Assembly: GCA_963920525.1 (NCBI GenBank)
Contig: OY986438.1
Span: 76,580,060-76,644,059, forward strand
Reading direction: 5' to 3'
Length of the DNA stretch: 64,000 nucleotides
Source: Dichetophora obliterata
Lineage: Eukaryota > Arthropoda > Insecta > Diptera > Sciomyzidae
The translations under genes and the position numbers were made by a program. Within the stretch, counting starts at the first letter, position 1. Every line of letters begins with the position of its first letter. The notes under the pieces were generated by a model. The model did not search any database. It had not been told where the DNA came from and saw only the letters and a list, made by a program, of their open reading frames with translations. Positions 52,661 through 63,328 of the stretch are shown one piece after another.

Positions 52661-53610
52661 AAAAATATATTCAGAAAATATCAATCTATTTTTCACCTTG
52701 AAGGAGAAAAACTAACAACCAAAAATTTTTATTCACAAAAATTAAACTTATCAAATACAACACCAGTTTATATAAAAAACTACAGGCTACCTCATTCACA
52801 ATACTAAGAGATAGACCAACAAGTTACAAATTTAATAGACAATGACATAATTGAACCCTCAGTAAGCCCATATAACGCGCCACTGTTATTAGTACCAAAG
52901 AAAAGCAATGATGACAAAAATAAATGGCGTTTGGTAGTAGATTTCAGAAGACTCAACGAAAAATTAATTAATGACAAATTTCCACTGACAAGGTTAGAAG
53001 ACGTTTGGACATGTTAGGAAGGGCCAAATACTTTACAACGTTAGACATGACTAGCTCTTTTCATCAAATACCTTCAGACAAAGATTCACGACAATTAACA
53101 GCATTTTCAACACAGAATGGACACTATCACTTTAAACGTTTACCTTTCGGATTTAAAATATCTTCCAACAGTTTTCAGAGGATGCTCACAATAGCTCTGA
53201 GCGGTTTGAATTCAGAAGCTTTCCTTTATGTTGATGACATAATAGTCTTTGGATGCTCATTAAAACACCACAATCAAAATTTAGAAAAAGTTTTTGACCG
53301 ATTGCAAAAATATAATTTAAAACTAAACGCAAGCAAATTTCCATTTCTAAGGTCGGAAGTAACATATCTTGGTCATTTGATTACAGAAAAAGGAATTAAA
53401 ACAGATCCAACGAAAAATGAAGCAGTTTCAAATTACCCAGTACCAAAAAAATGCGGACGAAGTCAGAAGGTTTGTAGCTTTCTGTAATTATTACAGACGT
53501 TTCATCGCAGATTTTGCAGCGATAGCAAAATGTTTAAATTCTCTCTTGAATAAAGGGACGCCTTTTATCTGGTCAGAAGAATGTGAGAAGGCGTTTGGCA
53601 CTTAAAAACA
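52661..53610 (+). pseudogene. Gypsy reverse transcriptase
   Basis: After the stop at 52660 the frame continues with YQSIFHLEGEKL and NYRLPHSQ, then IDNDIIEPSVSPYNAPLLLV-type sequence, WRLVVDFRRLNEKL and KFPLTR. One or two shifts near 52990 lead to the frame 53005-53487: RAKYFTTLDMTSSFHQIP, TAFSTQNGHYHFKRLPFG and FLYVDDIIVFG (YVDD at about 53228-53239), then YLGHLITEKGIKTDP. Another shift at 53450 gives RRFVAFCNYYRRFI. The catalytic core is recognisable but the frame is broken at least three times. Confidence 0.8.
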
Positions 53611-54170
53611 AAAACTGGTTGACGCCCCAGTTCTGCAATATCCGAATTTTGAAAAGCATTTCATTCTAACGAGTGATGCATCTGATTTTGCGTTAGGAGC
53701 GGTACTTTCGCAAGGCGAAATTGGACACGACCTTCCAATATCTTACGCCAGCAAGTCATTACAGAAACATGACATACACAAACCGATAATTGAGAAAGAA
53801 CTGCTAGCGATACACTGGGGTATAAATCTTTTTAAACCTTATTTATATGGAAGAAAATTTATGGTAGTTACGGACCATAGACCACTAGTCTCATTGTTTT
53901 CGCATAAAAACCCATCATCCAAGATGACCAGAATAAGATTGGATTTATCTGACTATGACTTCGAAATTGTGTATAAACAAGGAAAAATCAACACTAACGC
54001 CGACGCGTTATCGCGTATAAAAATAGATAGCGAAATTCTTAGAACAATGATTCCCACATTAGAGAGTGATAGTAAAGAACTAAAAGTGATAACAAGGAGC
54101 AAGAGACAGTTTGAAGATAACACAGAGATTATGAGCAAAAATATGGAGAAAAATGCGAGTGAAATGAAAA
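53611..54170 (+). pseudogene. Gypsy RNase H
   Basis: LVDAPVLQYPNFEKHFILTS leads to DASDFALGAVLSQG (first acidic residue), YASKSLQKHDIHKPIIEKEL (catalytic E), and in the frame 53861-54802 VVTDHRPLVSLF and VYKQGKINTNADALSRI. A typical Ty3/gypsy RNase H that degrades the RNA strand of the cDNA hybrid. The stretch after it is a K/E-rich linker. Confidence 0.8.
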
Positions 54171-55481
54171 ATAAAGGTACCAACCACCCGAGTCAACACC
54201 TCCAAGAAAGTGATAAAGAGAGTAACATATCTCACAAGGAGTCTGATCAACTCTATATTTGGAAATGTCCATCCTTTAATGACGTAAGGAAGGTAATAAG
54301 AATGCAATTTACTATAAAAGAAAAATGCAAGCTTGCCTTAAAAACAGTTAACAATGAAGTGAAAATAACGTGTAGCGATGACCCTTCGCGCCTAGGTGAG
54401 ATGTTGGAGAAGCTACATCGTTTATTACGAAATTCACAAATAAAGGAGCTAGCCCTTTGTGATAATGATTTTATATTTAAAAATATCGATATTAATATGT
54501 TTAAAAAAAACTACAATGCATTGAAAGAAAATGAAACCTCGCCAATCAAAATACTAGTATACAAATCTCCGCTACAAATAAACAACACGCTCAAACAATA
54601 CAAATTAATAGAAGAATTCCACAATTCAAGCACATCTGGACACATGGGAATAAGAAAAACAATTTCTAAACTTAAACAAAGATATATTTGGAAAGGGATG
54701 AGGAAAATGATAAAAGAATTTATAAATAGCTGTAAAAAATGCAACAAAAATAAGACACAGTGGGTTCGTTATGCATTTCAAACGGATATAGATACATTTT
54801 AACGATGCAATGCGAGTTAACAAAATATGTATTCGCACACCCGATCGAAACCAAAGACGCTAAGACAGTCGCATCAACCCTTTTTGAGCAGCTCATACTC
54901 AAGTACGGTTGTTTTAAAACACTTTTGTCTGATCGTGGGACTGAATTCACAAATGAGCTAATGTCAAGTGTGTGTGTAAACTACTTGACACTCGCCAAGT
55001 GTTTAGTTCTCCCTATCATCATCAATCAATCGGAGCGCTCGAAAGAAACCACAGAGTACTTAACCAATACATGCTTTCCTTCGCAGAAGATTACGAATGG
55101 GATAATTGGGTAAATTATTATACTTTTGCGTATAATACGACACCTCATGTCGACACAGAATACTCTCCGTATGAGTTAGTTTTTGGGAAATTGCCTTCGC
55201 TGCCAAGCGATGCACTCAAACAAACAAGAACAATTTATGATTTAGACAATTATGTAAATGAGCTTAGGATTAGACTAAGGACTTCTATAAACAAAGCCAG
55301 AAATTTAATAAGCACTGTAAAAGATAAGAGAAAGATAGCTTACGATAAAGATAAGAACGTTGCAGCATTAGAAATAGGAGATTTAGTTTTCGTAAGGGTA
55401 GAAAATAAGAAAAAATTACAAAGCCCTTTTGAGGGACCTTTTAAGATTGTTGATAGAAAAGGAGTCAACTCGGTCATTTAA
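54171..55481 (+). pseudogene. Gypsy integrase
   Basis: Zinc-binding domain near 54610-54750: EEFHNSSTSGHMGIRKTISK, INSCKKCNKNKT (HHCC). Directly after it a small deletion and shift occur; the catalytic core follows at about 54752 (DTVG, first D; ISNGYRYILTMQCELTKYVF), then LSDRGTEFTNEL (second D), a shift at about 54985, HHQSIGALERNHRVLNQYML (E) and EWDNWVNYYTFAYNTTPH. The C-terminal part ends FEGPFKIVDRKGVNSVI at 55481. DDE residues are all present but split over three frames. 55482-55822 is 3' untranslated sequence with a (TA)12 run. Confidence 0.8.
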
Positions 55482-55836
55482 ATCAACGGCAAGACAAAAG
55501 AACTCCATAACAATTTATTAAAGAAATACACAAAAACTATTTAATAAGCCAAACATGTAATGTAAATAATACAACTACACATACAAAAATTTAAGTCTTT
55601 CATAATTCATATTTTTAAAAAACCTAATAATTACAAATATAAAAGACAAACAAAAATATTTTTTTTAACAAACTTACTTTACCTTAGAATACTATAACAT
55701 AATGTAAAATATATATATATATATATATATATAAGAAAATTCTATTTTAAGCTATATACATGTAGAATATTCTTAAATTCCTCCACTCTTTAAAAATCAT
55801 TTCAAGAAATAATTTTTCGCTTAAGGGTATGGGCAG

Positions 55837-56377
55837 TGTCATAGCACAGCCAGCTAACGGTACGCTACACATTAATAACAAAATATGTTTTCTTTTCTTT
55901 CATTCATTCTTTTTTTCACAAACAGCGTTTAATGAATGGCATTAGGTCATGACTTCATTTCGCCTTAACCAAATGTAAACAATGCGCTCACTAGCCAGCT
56001 AACCTAATTAGCTAACCTAATTAGCAGCTCAAGTGCAAGCACAAGTGCAAGCGCAGCATAAATTTGAATACCGAATCAATGAGGAAGTGAATGAAAAGAA
56101 AACACCAATTAAAAACTAAGTTACCAAATATTACATTTGGAACGATGTGAAAATAGAATAGTGGGGAGGAGTTAAGAATTTATTGTAATAATTAATAGTG
56201 GTATTTTTGATTTAAATATAAGTATATTTTGAAAATAAAGACAAGAATAGATTTACTCTTCAATGAATAAACATGATCTTTTTTATTCTCTAAGTACGGC
56301 ACATTGGCCATCAATTATTCAAGCAGCCTTATCTATGGCAATTAGTAATCTATACAAGTAGTAACAAACATATTACA
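55837..56377 (+). repeat. Gypsy 3' LTR
   Basis: 541 bases, about 98 percent like the 5' LTR. Preceded by AAGGGTATGGGCAG (55823-55836), the probable polypurine primer. Confidence 0.85.
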
Positions 56378-57012
56378 TTCTGCTTCTTTAACTTTATTGC
56401 AGTTTTAAGAATAGCGTAGTTTGCTTTTGTTAAACTTTCATTGAAGTAGATAGGCGCATCGGAATTAAAGCCAGCATGCATTAAACAGAGAGGATTATAG
56501 TTATTAGCGCGTCGGAAATCGTGAATTGATTTTAGTATATGATTCTTATCGTGCGGCGAACATAATCGTAATATCACTACGGCGTCGGTTTGTGATTGAT
56601 AATTGCTTTTAATTCGGAAAATTGTTTTGATATTAGGTGGATAAATTTGAATTGTGTGGCACACACTATGAGAAATGTTTAAAAGGTTTTCATTGCTTTC
56701 GTATGGGATACCGTGCAAACGCAAATCGCATGCGACGGTGGAGTTTTCTTGTTTTTCTAGCTGTGTTTTTAGTTCATTAATTTGTATTTTTAGTGTTGAA
56801 GTGTCAGACTCCAGATCGCTATTGTTGTTGTTTTTGTTTTCTAAGATGCTGACCCTATCTGATATGGCTTCAAGATCATACTGTAAATTTACCATTTGTG
56901 ATTTCATAGTTTCCACGATATGGTGAAGTACATCGAGGATTTTCTTTTCACTAATTGTTATTGCATTGGAGATTCTTTCGTTAATTTGAGAGGTGAGAGA
57001 CGCATTCTGTTT
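56378..57012 (-). pseudogene. LINE A ORF1, N-terminal part (coiled coil plus RRM-like)
   Basis: Read leftwards from 57012, open without ATG at first: TSQINERISNAITISEKKIL, then METMKSQMVNLQYDLEAISD (56916), a heptad coiled coil, an asparagine run, CDLRLHGIPYESNENLLN and VICHT-like core (RRM-like fold), FRIKSNYQSQTDAVVILRLC and FNSDAPIYFNESLTKANYA, ending TAIKLKKQN where the gypsy LTR starts. The C-terminus continues at 49457. It joins BEL reverse-transcriptase sequence at 57013, so LINE A was inserted into that BEL copy. Confidence 0.75.
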
Positions 57013-58612
57013 TTATTTGTAGGGCTTGGTATGCTCTGGTCCTTTTAATAGAGCTGAGTTGAGGTATGTTTTACCAACAGCAGCGGCCGCATCAAATACC
57101 ACTCGACTCTTCTCTGATTTATTAGGGTTGGTGGCTCCAAAATGTGGAAGATGCCAAACAGTGAACTTCGCGCTATGGATTTGGTTTGGCAAAAGAAGCT
57201 CTGCATATCCGTTATTAATGTATTTTTCAATTTTTTTAATATATTTCGCTACGAATGCCGGATCTCGGCTCATTTTTTTCTCCACGTTAGATAAACGTGC
57301 TTTGGCAATATATAAGCTTGATGGGAAAACTGTGTTATCCTCTTTCCATATTAAACCGGTTTCATATCGTCCTCCAATGTTCCTTGTTGTACTTTTTAAA
57401 ATGGCCCTAGCTCTGATATTCTTTTCAGACTCAACAATAGAGGCGCTATTAACGCCAAAATTTTCAATTTCGAAGTATTCATAAACTATTCGGTCTAATT
57501 TTTTCATTGCTGTTTCACGGACGTGAAAGACACCTAGCTTTGTTTGAAAATCTGCGTGAAAATGGATCATAGACCATCCAGCCAAATTTCGTAGCAGCGG
57601 CGTAGCGTATTATCTTCGTGTAATATTTTATTGTGCATGCGAGCGAATCGATTTATGCCGTGACCTTTTTCAAGGCACGCAAAACATAGGCTATGTCGCT
57701 TAACCTGTTCCCATTTTTGACTTATTTCTAAGGCACTAAATACTTGACACTCACCCAAAGAATGATTGCCAGAACACTGAACACACATTTGGTTCATATT
57801 TTGATCTTCATTGTGACTGTTATGCATAATACGACCTCTACAAAGGGCTGGTGTTGTTTGCCGGTTGACGTTGCTAAAATTTCGAAGTGGCATGGCTTGC
57901 GTCATTGGTGCTGAGTAACGTGACCGCATGGGCACCTGCATATTAAAGGTGTTGAGTTTCTGTGATAACTGCACGTTGACAGGATAGCGTGGATAAAAAG
58001 ACGGCTGAGCGTTAGTGCGTTGCATGAGAGGGCATATAGGTAATGACCTTAGCCAAATCACTTAACCAATTATAGTTTCCGCCGTTGGGAATGATCCAGT
58101 ACCAGCTGCAGTTCGACTTCACTCATACTGCTTAGACGGTGGAAGTTTAGTGACGAGCTGTTCCAGAATTTGGATTTTTTGTAAGGATATTCCTGTTCCT
58201 GATGGATTTATGAGGTGATGTTCGCATTTGGCTGATTTAAAAAAGGCAACTATGTTACGGACACGGTTGGAAAAAGCAACAGATGGTGACGACTGCGATC
58301 TATAGCTTATAGCTTGTTCCAAGATAGTGGCCGAACCCGTGGCTGTGTCATGCATGATGGCTCTTGCGTTGGTGGCTTCTGTTCTGGTGGCAGTGTTGCT
58401 AGCTGTGGTGTCAGCTTCTACTCGATTTCGTGCCGTCTCTTGCACAATTCCTCAACAGTTTCTTTTAACGATGTGACACTATTTAGAAGTGCCGCAAGTT
58501 CTTCGCTGGTAATTGTTGGGCGTGAAGTCTGCTGACCGTCGGTACCACCAGCTACATTTTGCTCGTCCTTATGCATGCCTTTTTTGATTTTACGTGAACT
58601 TCTTAGGATCAT
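57013..58612 (-). pseudogene. BEL/Pao gag and start of reverse transcriptase (element 2)
   Basis: From ATG 58612: an N-terminal gag part (SEELAALLNSVTSLKETVEE), QSSPSVAFSNRVRNIVAFF, SGTGISLQKIQILEQLV (58445-58119), then zinc knuckles CVQCSGNHSLGECQVF and HSLCFACLEKGHGINRF (about 57790-57650). From 57585 the sequence reads WSMIHFHADFQTKLGVFHVR, then IGGRYETGLIWKEDN and FTVWHLPHFGATNPNKSEKS and RVVFDAAAAVG, the entry of BEL reverse transcriptase. The peptidase is missing between gag and RT, so there is an internal deletion. It is cut by LINE A at 57012. Confidence 0.75.
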
Positions 58613-58679
58613 ATACTTTTAATTCTTAAACTTTTTATTTAATATTCCACGCTGCAAATTAACAATTCTTTTGTCTCGA

Positions 58680-59099
58680 AATTAAAAATGGCTAACGTTC
58701 AGCGTAAAGGCGTCGACATACAGAAAAAATTTTTCAACATTTAACAGCAACAAATGTATTAGTTTGTTGTAGGTTTCTGCAAATGTTTAAAATGGCGGCG
58801 GAAATTTCTAGACACTTGTTGCAATATGATGTTAGTTTATTTTTCTTTTACTGCGAAAGGACGATAAAGCAAATAATTTTAAAAAAATGTTGACGCTGGC
58901 TTAAATAAATAAGCAAAAAACGATTCAATTTAATTAAATTCTATTATAAATTATTTTTTTGGTAAATTCCGAAATAAAGGAAATAATTATAAGAAAAGGA
59001 ACCTTTTAAATTGATATTTGCTTGTCGCCTGTTGTTCTCTTTTTACCAGATGAGCAAAGGTAATTTGAATAACTTAAGCAGAGTTTCATTGCTTTGAAG
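58680..59099 (-). repeat. Probable 5' LTR and leader of BEL element 2
   Basis: 58892-59099 matches 44951-45148 (GCTTCAAAGCAATGAAAC, ACCTTTGCTCATCTGGTAAA). The region down to 58680 is upstream of gag and has no coding signal; the inner LTR end is uncertain. The LTR interrupts the coding sequence of the next BEL copy at 59100, so element 2 inserted into element 3. Confidence 0.55.
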
Positions 59100-59760
59100 C
59101 GGCTTTTGGCTATGTCCCACTTTTAGGGGGTTTTGGACTATCCTACATGTTGTTAGCATGTTAATGCGTTGATCGACATGGAGTGTGACTTGCAGTTTGA
59201 TGTTGGCGTCCAATCGAGTTCGAATATTCACGGAACATAATACGCCATCTTCAAAACAAGTCGTTTTCAGTTGTAGAGATCGGGCCAAAGTAGATAAAAT
59301 TCAACTTATAGCTGTACATGGGTCCAGTATGGATCTTACAATACATCATGGATTTCCCCGTTTTGAAAAATCTGGATGACCGCAGTTGGTAATAGTGTAA
59401 CAAAATGCTGAGCTCGTATTGATGAATGCGAGACTAACTCTGATGATTTCATTAAAGACGTTGATGGACCGATGGATGATGACGTCGAAGCTTAAGGCAG
59501 AGATTTGGATTTATTTTTGCGCAAACGCTCATGCATATGAAGCAGAGTATGGCGATCTTTTTTGCAGCAATGGCAACCAGATTTGGTAAAGCAGGATCAT
59601 TTGGACTGCTTATGGGCCAAGCAGTTGCCTTAGTATTTATGCAGGAGGACGGCACGCATCCTTTCTTCCGTGTTCATATTTAGAAATTTATTGCACACCC
59701 TCAGCGCATGTGAATGATGGCAAAGTCAACATTTGAACTGCTTTGCCTTGTAGTTAGGAT
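59100..59760 (-). pseudogene. BEL element 3 env-position ORF: zinc knuckles and peptidase-like domain
   Basis: Following the integrase tail, the minus strand reads LCHHSHALRVCNKFLNMNTE, ERMRAVLLHKY, NCLAHKQS, GCHCCKKDRHTLLHMHERL: the same two-knuckle arrangement as CRVC...CRHCGDDHHSLLH in the copy at 19655-20839. Further on come LLPTAVIQIFQNGEIHDV, then SVNIRTRLDANIKLQVTLHV (59230-59160), matching the start of the BEL peptidase region. Several stops. It independently confirms that this ORF belongs downstream of the integrase in this lineage. Confidence 0.6.
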
Positions 59761-59929
59761 TATGATGAGCATATTTTTGATCTTTCTGCTTATTTCCTTT
59801 CAGCAAGATTTTGCTGAAATATGATTGAAATATGAGAAATTGGAATGGTTTACGAACGGATATGTAAATGCTAATTGGTTGAAAGGTTCTTCCAATCCGA
59901 ACCAATAGGTCGTTTAATAAGACCTCGTT

Positions 59930-61226
59930 GAGTTAAAATTTCGGCCACTTAGACCTTGCCATCATTTCCAGAAAAGACTTTGGTAACTCTACTAAGTCGC
60001 CATTTGGTTAGAGGCAGATTTTCATCTTTGACGACAACCATTGAATTTTCACTTAGATTTTCTTGGGGTTGCTTCCAATTGTTGCGTTTATGTAGCTCTT
60101 TGAGATACTAATTTTTCCATCGTGTGCAAAAATGTTGATGCAAAGCCTTAAGACGTTGCCAACGATTGATTATAGACACGGATGATTCGTGGATAGAAGG
60201 TTCTAGAGGAGCATGAATTAGACCTCCTATAAGAAAGTGACCAGAAGCTTAGGCAGCATTGTCCGATGGATCATCTGATATTGGAGAAATTGGACGGGAG
60301 TTTAAACATGCCTCAATTCTATAGAGAAGTGTGGAAATTTCTTCAATCGTGTAATTAAAGCTTCCAGCAACTTTTCGAAAATGAAGTTTGAAGCTTTTCA
60401 CACCCCAGCTTTCCGCAGACCTCTCATATGTGGTGCATCAGGTGGAATAAAATGCCATGATAGCTTTTAATGGTTAAATTTTGAAATGAGAGTGGAATAG
60501 GAACTTTAGAAAAAATTTTTGGTCAACGTTTTAGAAGTCGATACAAATGTAGTGCCATTATCGGAGTATAAGGAAAGAGGACATCCATGCCTGGACACAA
60601 ATCTATCAAATCCCGCTAAGAAGGCAGGAGTAGAAAGACTAGAAGTGGCTTCCAGATGTATCACTTTCGTTGCAAAGCATATGAAAACGCAGACATACCC
60701 CTTTGTTATCAAGCATGTTCTGCCAGTATAATTTTTGATGTCAAAAGGCCCTACAAAATCTAGGCCTGTGTGCGCGAATGCACGAGAAAGGACAGTTCGT
60801 TCTATCGGCAGAGAACTCATCAGTAAAGTTTGTATCTTTTCCCTGAGGACGACGTTTTTTTTTACAGTTTCAGATAGTCGATTTTATTAAAGTTTTTACT
60901 TTTGGTATCCAAAACTGAAGACGGATTAGACGGAGCACTAATTGATTGCCTCCGTGTAAGAAAATTTGGTGTGTGAATCGAACCAAAAGGCGTGAAAATT
61001 GACAGTTATATGAAACAATAACTGGATGTCGTTCATCATATGACATCATAGGAGAGGACACAAGCCTATCGCATACCCTTAAAGTACCAATCTCATCAAT
61101 AAATGGATTTAAATTGAGTAGACTACTGGATGTCGAAATTGGTTGCTTGTTTGAAAGCTTGTGGTACTCGTCAGAATATGATACCTTCTGGCTAAGGATA
61201 ATAAGCTCAGTTTTAACAAATTCCAC
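59930..61226 (-). pseudogene. BEL element 3 integrase
   Basis: 61226-60870: MSYDERHPVIVSYNCQFSRL, HQIFLHGGNQLVLRLIRLQF (zinc-binding part). 60820-60506: FAHTGLDFVGPFDIKNYTGR (first D), FATKVIHLEATSSLSTPAFL, LYSDNGTTFVSTSK (second D). Then, out of frame, HFIPPDAPHMRGL; here the glutamate position is damaged. The C-terminal portion near 60050-59940 has VVVKDENLPLTKWRLSRVTK and AEILTQRGLIKRPIG. Confidence 0.7.
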
Positions 61227-61399
61227 TTCTGAACTCTGAATAAGTGTTGAATCTTTTTTAAAATCAGAACGGTGATTTTAATGTGTGTAATGCAATTATT
61301 CTAACTGCTTTTATAAATAAAATAAAGAAAAGCGATCCAGTAAGTCTTCAATTTTTGGAAATAGTTGAAGTAGGATTTAGGTGGTTTTATTTTCTCTTC

Positions 61400-62365
61400 T
61401 GTGTTGATTTCGTCATCGGAACTCAAACTTGGCCAGTTTTATGGGGAAAGCTTAAGCCATGGTGGCCTATGCCACCAGAGTTCACTATGAATCAAATCAT
61501 GTGGAAGGACTCCGCGACTAGCTAAATCTGCAGGATTGGACTTAGAATCTACGTGAAACCAGTTTGCACAGCCAACACTCTGGGAAATCTTGGGTACACG
61601 ATTTGCCACAAATGTTGTCCACTAGCAAGGTGGTTTTCGGAGCCAAGCGAGCACAATTGTTGAATCTTTCCAGAAAAACAAATTTTATTGATTTATTTTA
61701 AGCTGAGGAATTATGGTTTCTACCATATCAGACATAAGAATTGCACCGCATAACTCAAGTCTTGGAAGAGATATAGTTTTTACTGGGGCTATCTTGGTTT
61801 TAGCTGTCAATAAATAAATCGAAATTTAATCAGATTGAATAATCCTGACATAAATAGTTGCGCCGTATGTTTTTTCTGACGCGTCACAAAAGGCATGGAA
61901 TTCAATATCGCATGCGGGAGAATACATTATTCATCTTGGAATCTGTATATCATAGATATAGGGATAATATGAAAGGAACGAATGCTTTTTTTTAAGGCAG
62001 GTAGCAGGGAGATTATCATCCCAGCCTACCTGTTCTAGCCATATCTGCTGCATGAGCATCTTAGCTATCACAATGCATGGAGCGAGCCAGCCTGCTTGTT
62101 CAAAAAGCTTCAAAATTTGAGAAAAACTTCTCTTTTCGTAAAATTTGCCTTTTGCTCAAATGGTTTTGCGTGAAAAAAGAAGGAATCAGAACGAGCATTC
62201 TAGCGGATACCTAGAGTTTTTCAGTGCTATTGTCTTCAAATTGAAGTAAACCTTCAGTTAGAAGATGGTCTATTGGAAGGCCGGCTAGCACTTCTTCTGC
62301 GTTTGATGTCCACGTTCGTAGTTCAAACCCAGCAGATGAAAGTGCGGATATAAATTGTGTAGGAT
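61400..62365 (-). pseudogene. BEL element 3 RT end and RNase H
   Basis: FISALSSAGFELRTWTSNAE and LAGLPIDHLLTEGLLQFED (62345-62230) belong to the end of BEL reverse transcriptase. [20 protein letters not shown] (about 61900), [36 protein letters not shown] and FHVDSKSNPADLASRGV (61560) are RNase H. Scattered stops. Confidence 0.7.
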
Positions 62366-62681
62366 ACACACCTTTACGGTATGAATTACATACAAATTAT
62401 ATTATACTTTAAATAACATTAAACAATATTGAATTAAAACGAACTATAAAACATATTTAAAAAATAAACACCTTTACGTATCACCTCATTCTATTTTACT
62501 GTATTATACTAAGATAATATTCAAATAATGAGAACATATGGTCATACTAAGCACTACTATCTATTTCATTCGCACACATGTACTCATATTGCTGAATACA
62601 AAATATATGACATTACATTTTACTTTTACTCCTAAACAAATATATTAACATATGATTATGTTTAAGTTTTCAAATAATCCA
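62366..62681. other. Unassigned AT-rich stretch
   Basis: ACACCTTTACG occurs twice (about 62367 and 62469), which may mark a small insertion. No other feature. Confidence 0.35.
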
Positions 62682-63265
62682 ATAGCGCATTCTTTTCTGA
62701 AAAAAATTCGGACCTCACAGAATGCAGAATTTTTTAGATTCTGACCTGAATTTACAGAATGTTGACTTCTTTTGAGTTGAGAAAAGAACGGAAAAAATGC
62801 AATATTTTTTTTTCATTTGATATTGGCTGCACTGTTGTTTTGAATTACGATGTATTTACGATTGAGGCTATGTATAGTGCCGATTGCATGGAATTTTTAA
62901 CAAATAATCATCGAGCTGTTAAGTTTTATTAAAAGTAACCACTTTAATCAAAATTGTTTTGGATTAAATTTAAAAAAATTTTCAAAACTGGAACATTTTG
63001 CTTCTCACAATCGTCACAGCATATAATATTACTGTCAAAATTATTTTTTTTATGTTTGTTTTACTAGAGAGCAGAATGCAGAACCGCCGAATGTTACAGG
63101 TCAGAAAATTCTGCATTTGTTATACTTTTGCGGTCAGAATTTTCATGAAAAGAACACGATTTATTTTGAGGTCAACATTTTTTTTAGAAAAGAACGGAAA
63201 AAATGCAGAATTCTTGAAGAGGTCAGAAAAAATGCAGAATTTTTTCCAGAAAATAATGCGCTATA
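62682..63265. mobile_element. 584-bp TIR element (MITE-like) rich in GAATGCAGAATTTT words
   Basis: The left end ATAGCGCATTCTTTTCTG and right end CAGAAAATAATGCGCTAT are inverted with one mismatch; the arms continue with AAAAAATTC and its inverse. TGCAGAATTTTT and AAGAACGGAAAAAATGCA occur repeatedly near both ends. The 104-codon frame at 62998-63312 is incidental. Confidence 0.65.
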
Positions 63266-63328
63266 AGTCTACTCACTCACACACATTATACTACTTGTAT
63301 CTCCAGCACTGATTTGTGCCAGGGGAGT

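Larger units (their letters stand above)
49460..56377 (+). mobile_element. Ty3/gypsy LTR retrotransposon with unusual leader, inserted in LINE A ORF1
   Basis: LTRs at 49460-50001 and 55837-56377 start TGTCATAGCACAGCC and end ATATTACA; I count about a dozen differences over 541 bases, so about 2 percent. Inside: primer-binding site, GATCCTG cluster, 184-aa ORF, LIM-domain frame, gag, pol (broken peptidase, RT, RNase H, IN), purine tract; no env. The two flanks are adjacent codons of the LINE A ORF1 (KLKKQ to KNQLS). I do not see the expected 4-bp target duplication. Confidence 0.85.
59100..62365 (-). mobile_element. BEL/Pao element 3, fragment from RT end to env-position ORF
   Basis: Read leftwards: end of reverse transcriptase (62365-62100), RNase H (61950-61400), integrase (61226-59930) and a zinc-knuckle/peptidase-like ORF (59760-59100). 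It is the same order as the element at 19335-36404 and of the same lineage by sequence. Many stops. LTRs are not seen: the right side is lost at 62366 and the left side is interrupted by element 2. Confidence 0.75.

Noticed and set aside
55836..56377. A separate solo LTR
   Set aside because: It pairs with 49460-50001 around a complete gypsy interior, so it is the 3' LTR of that element.
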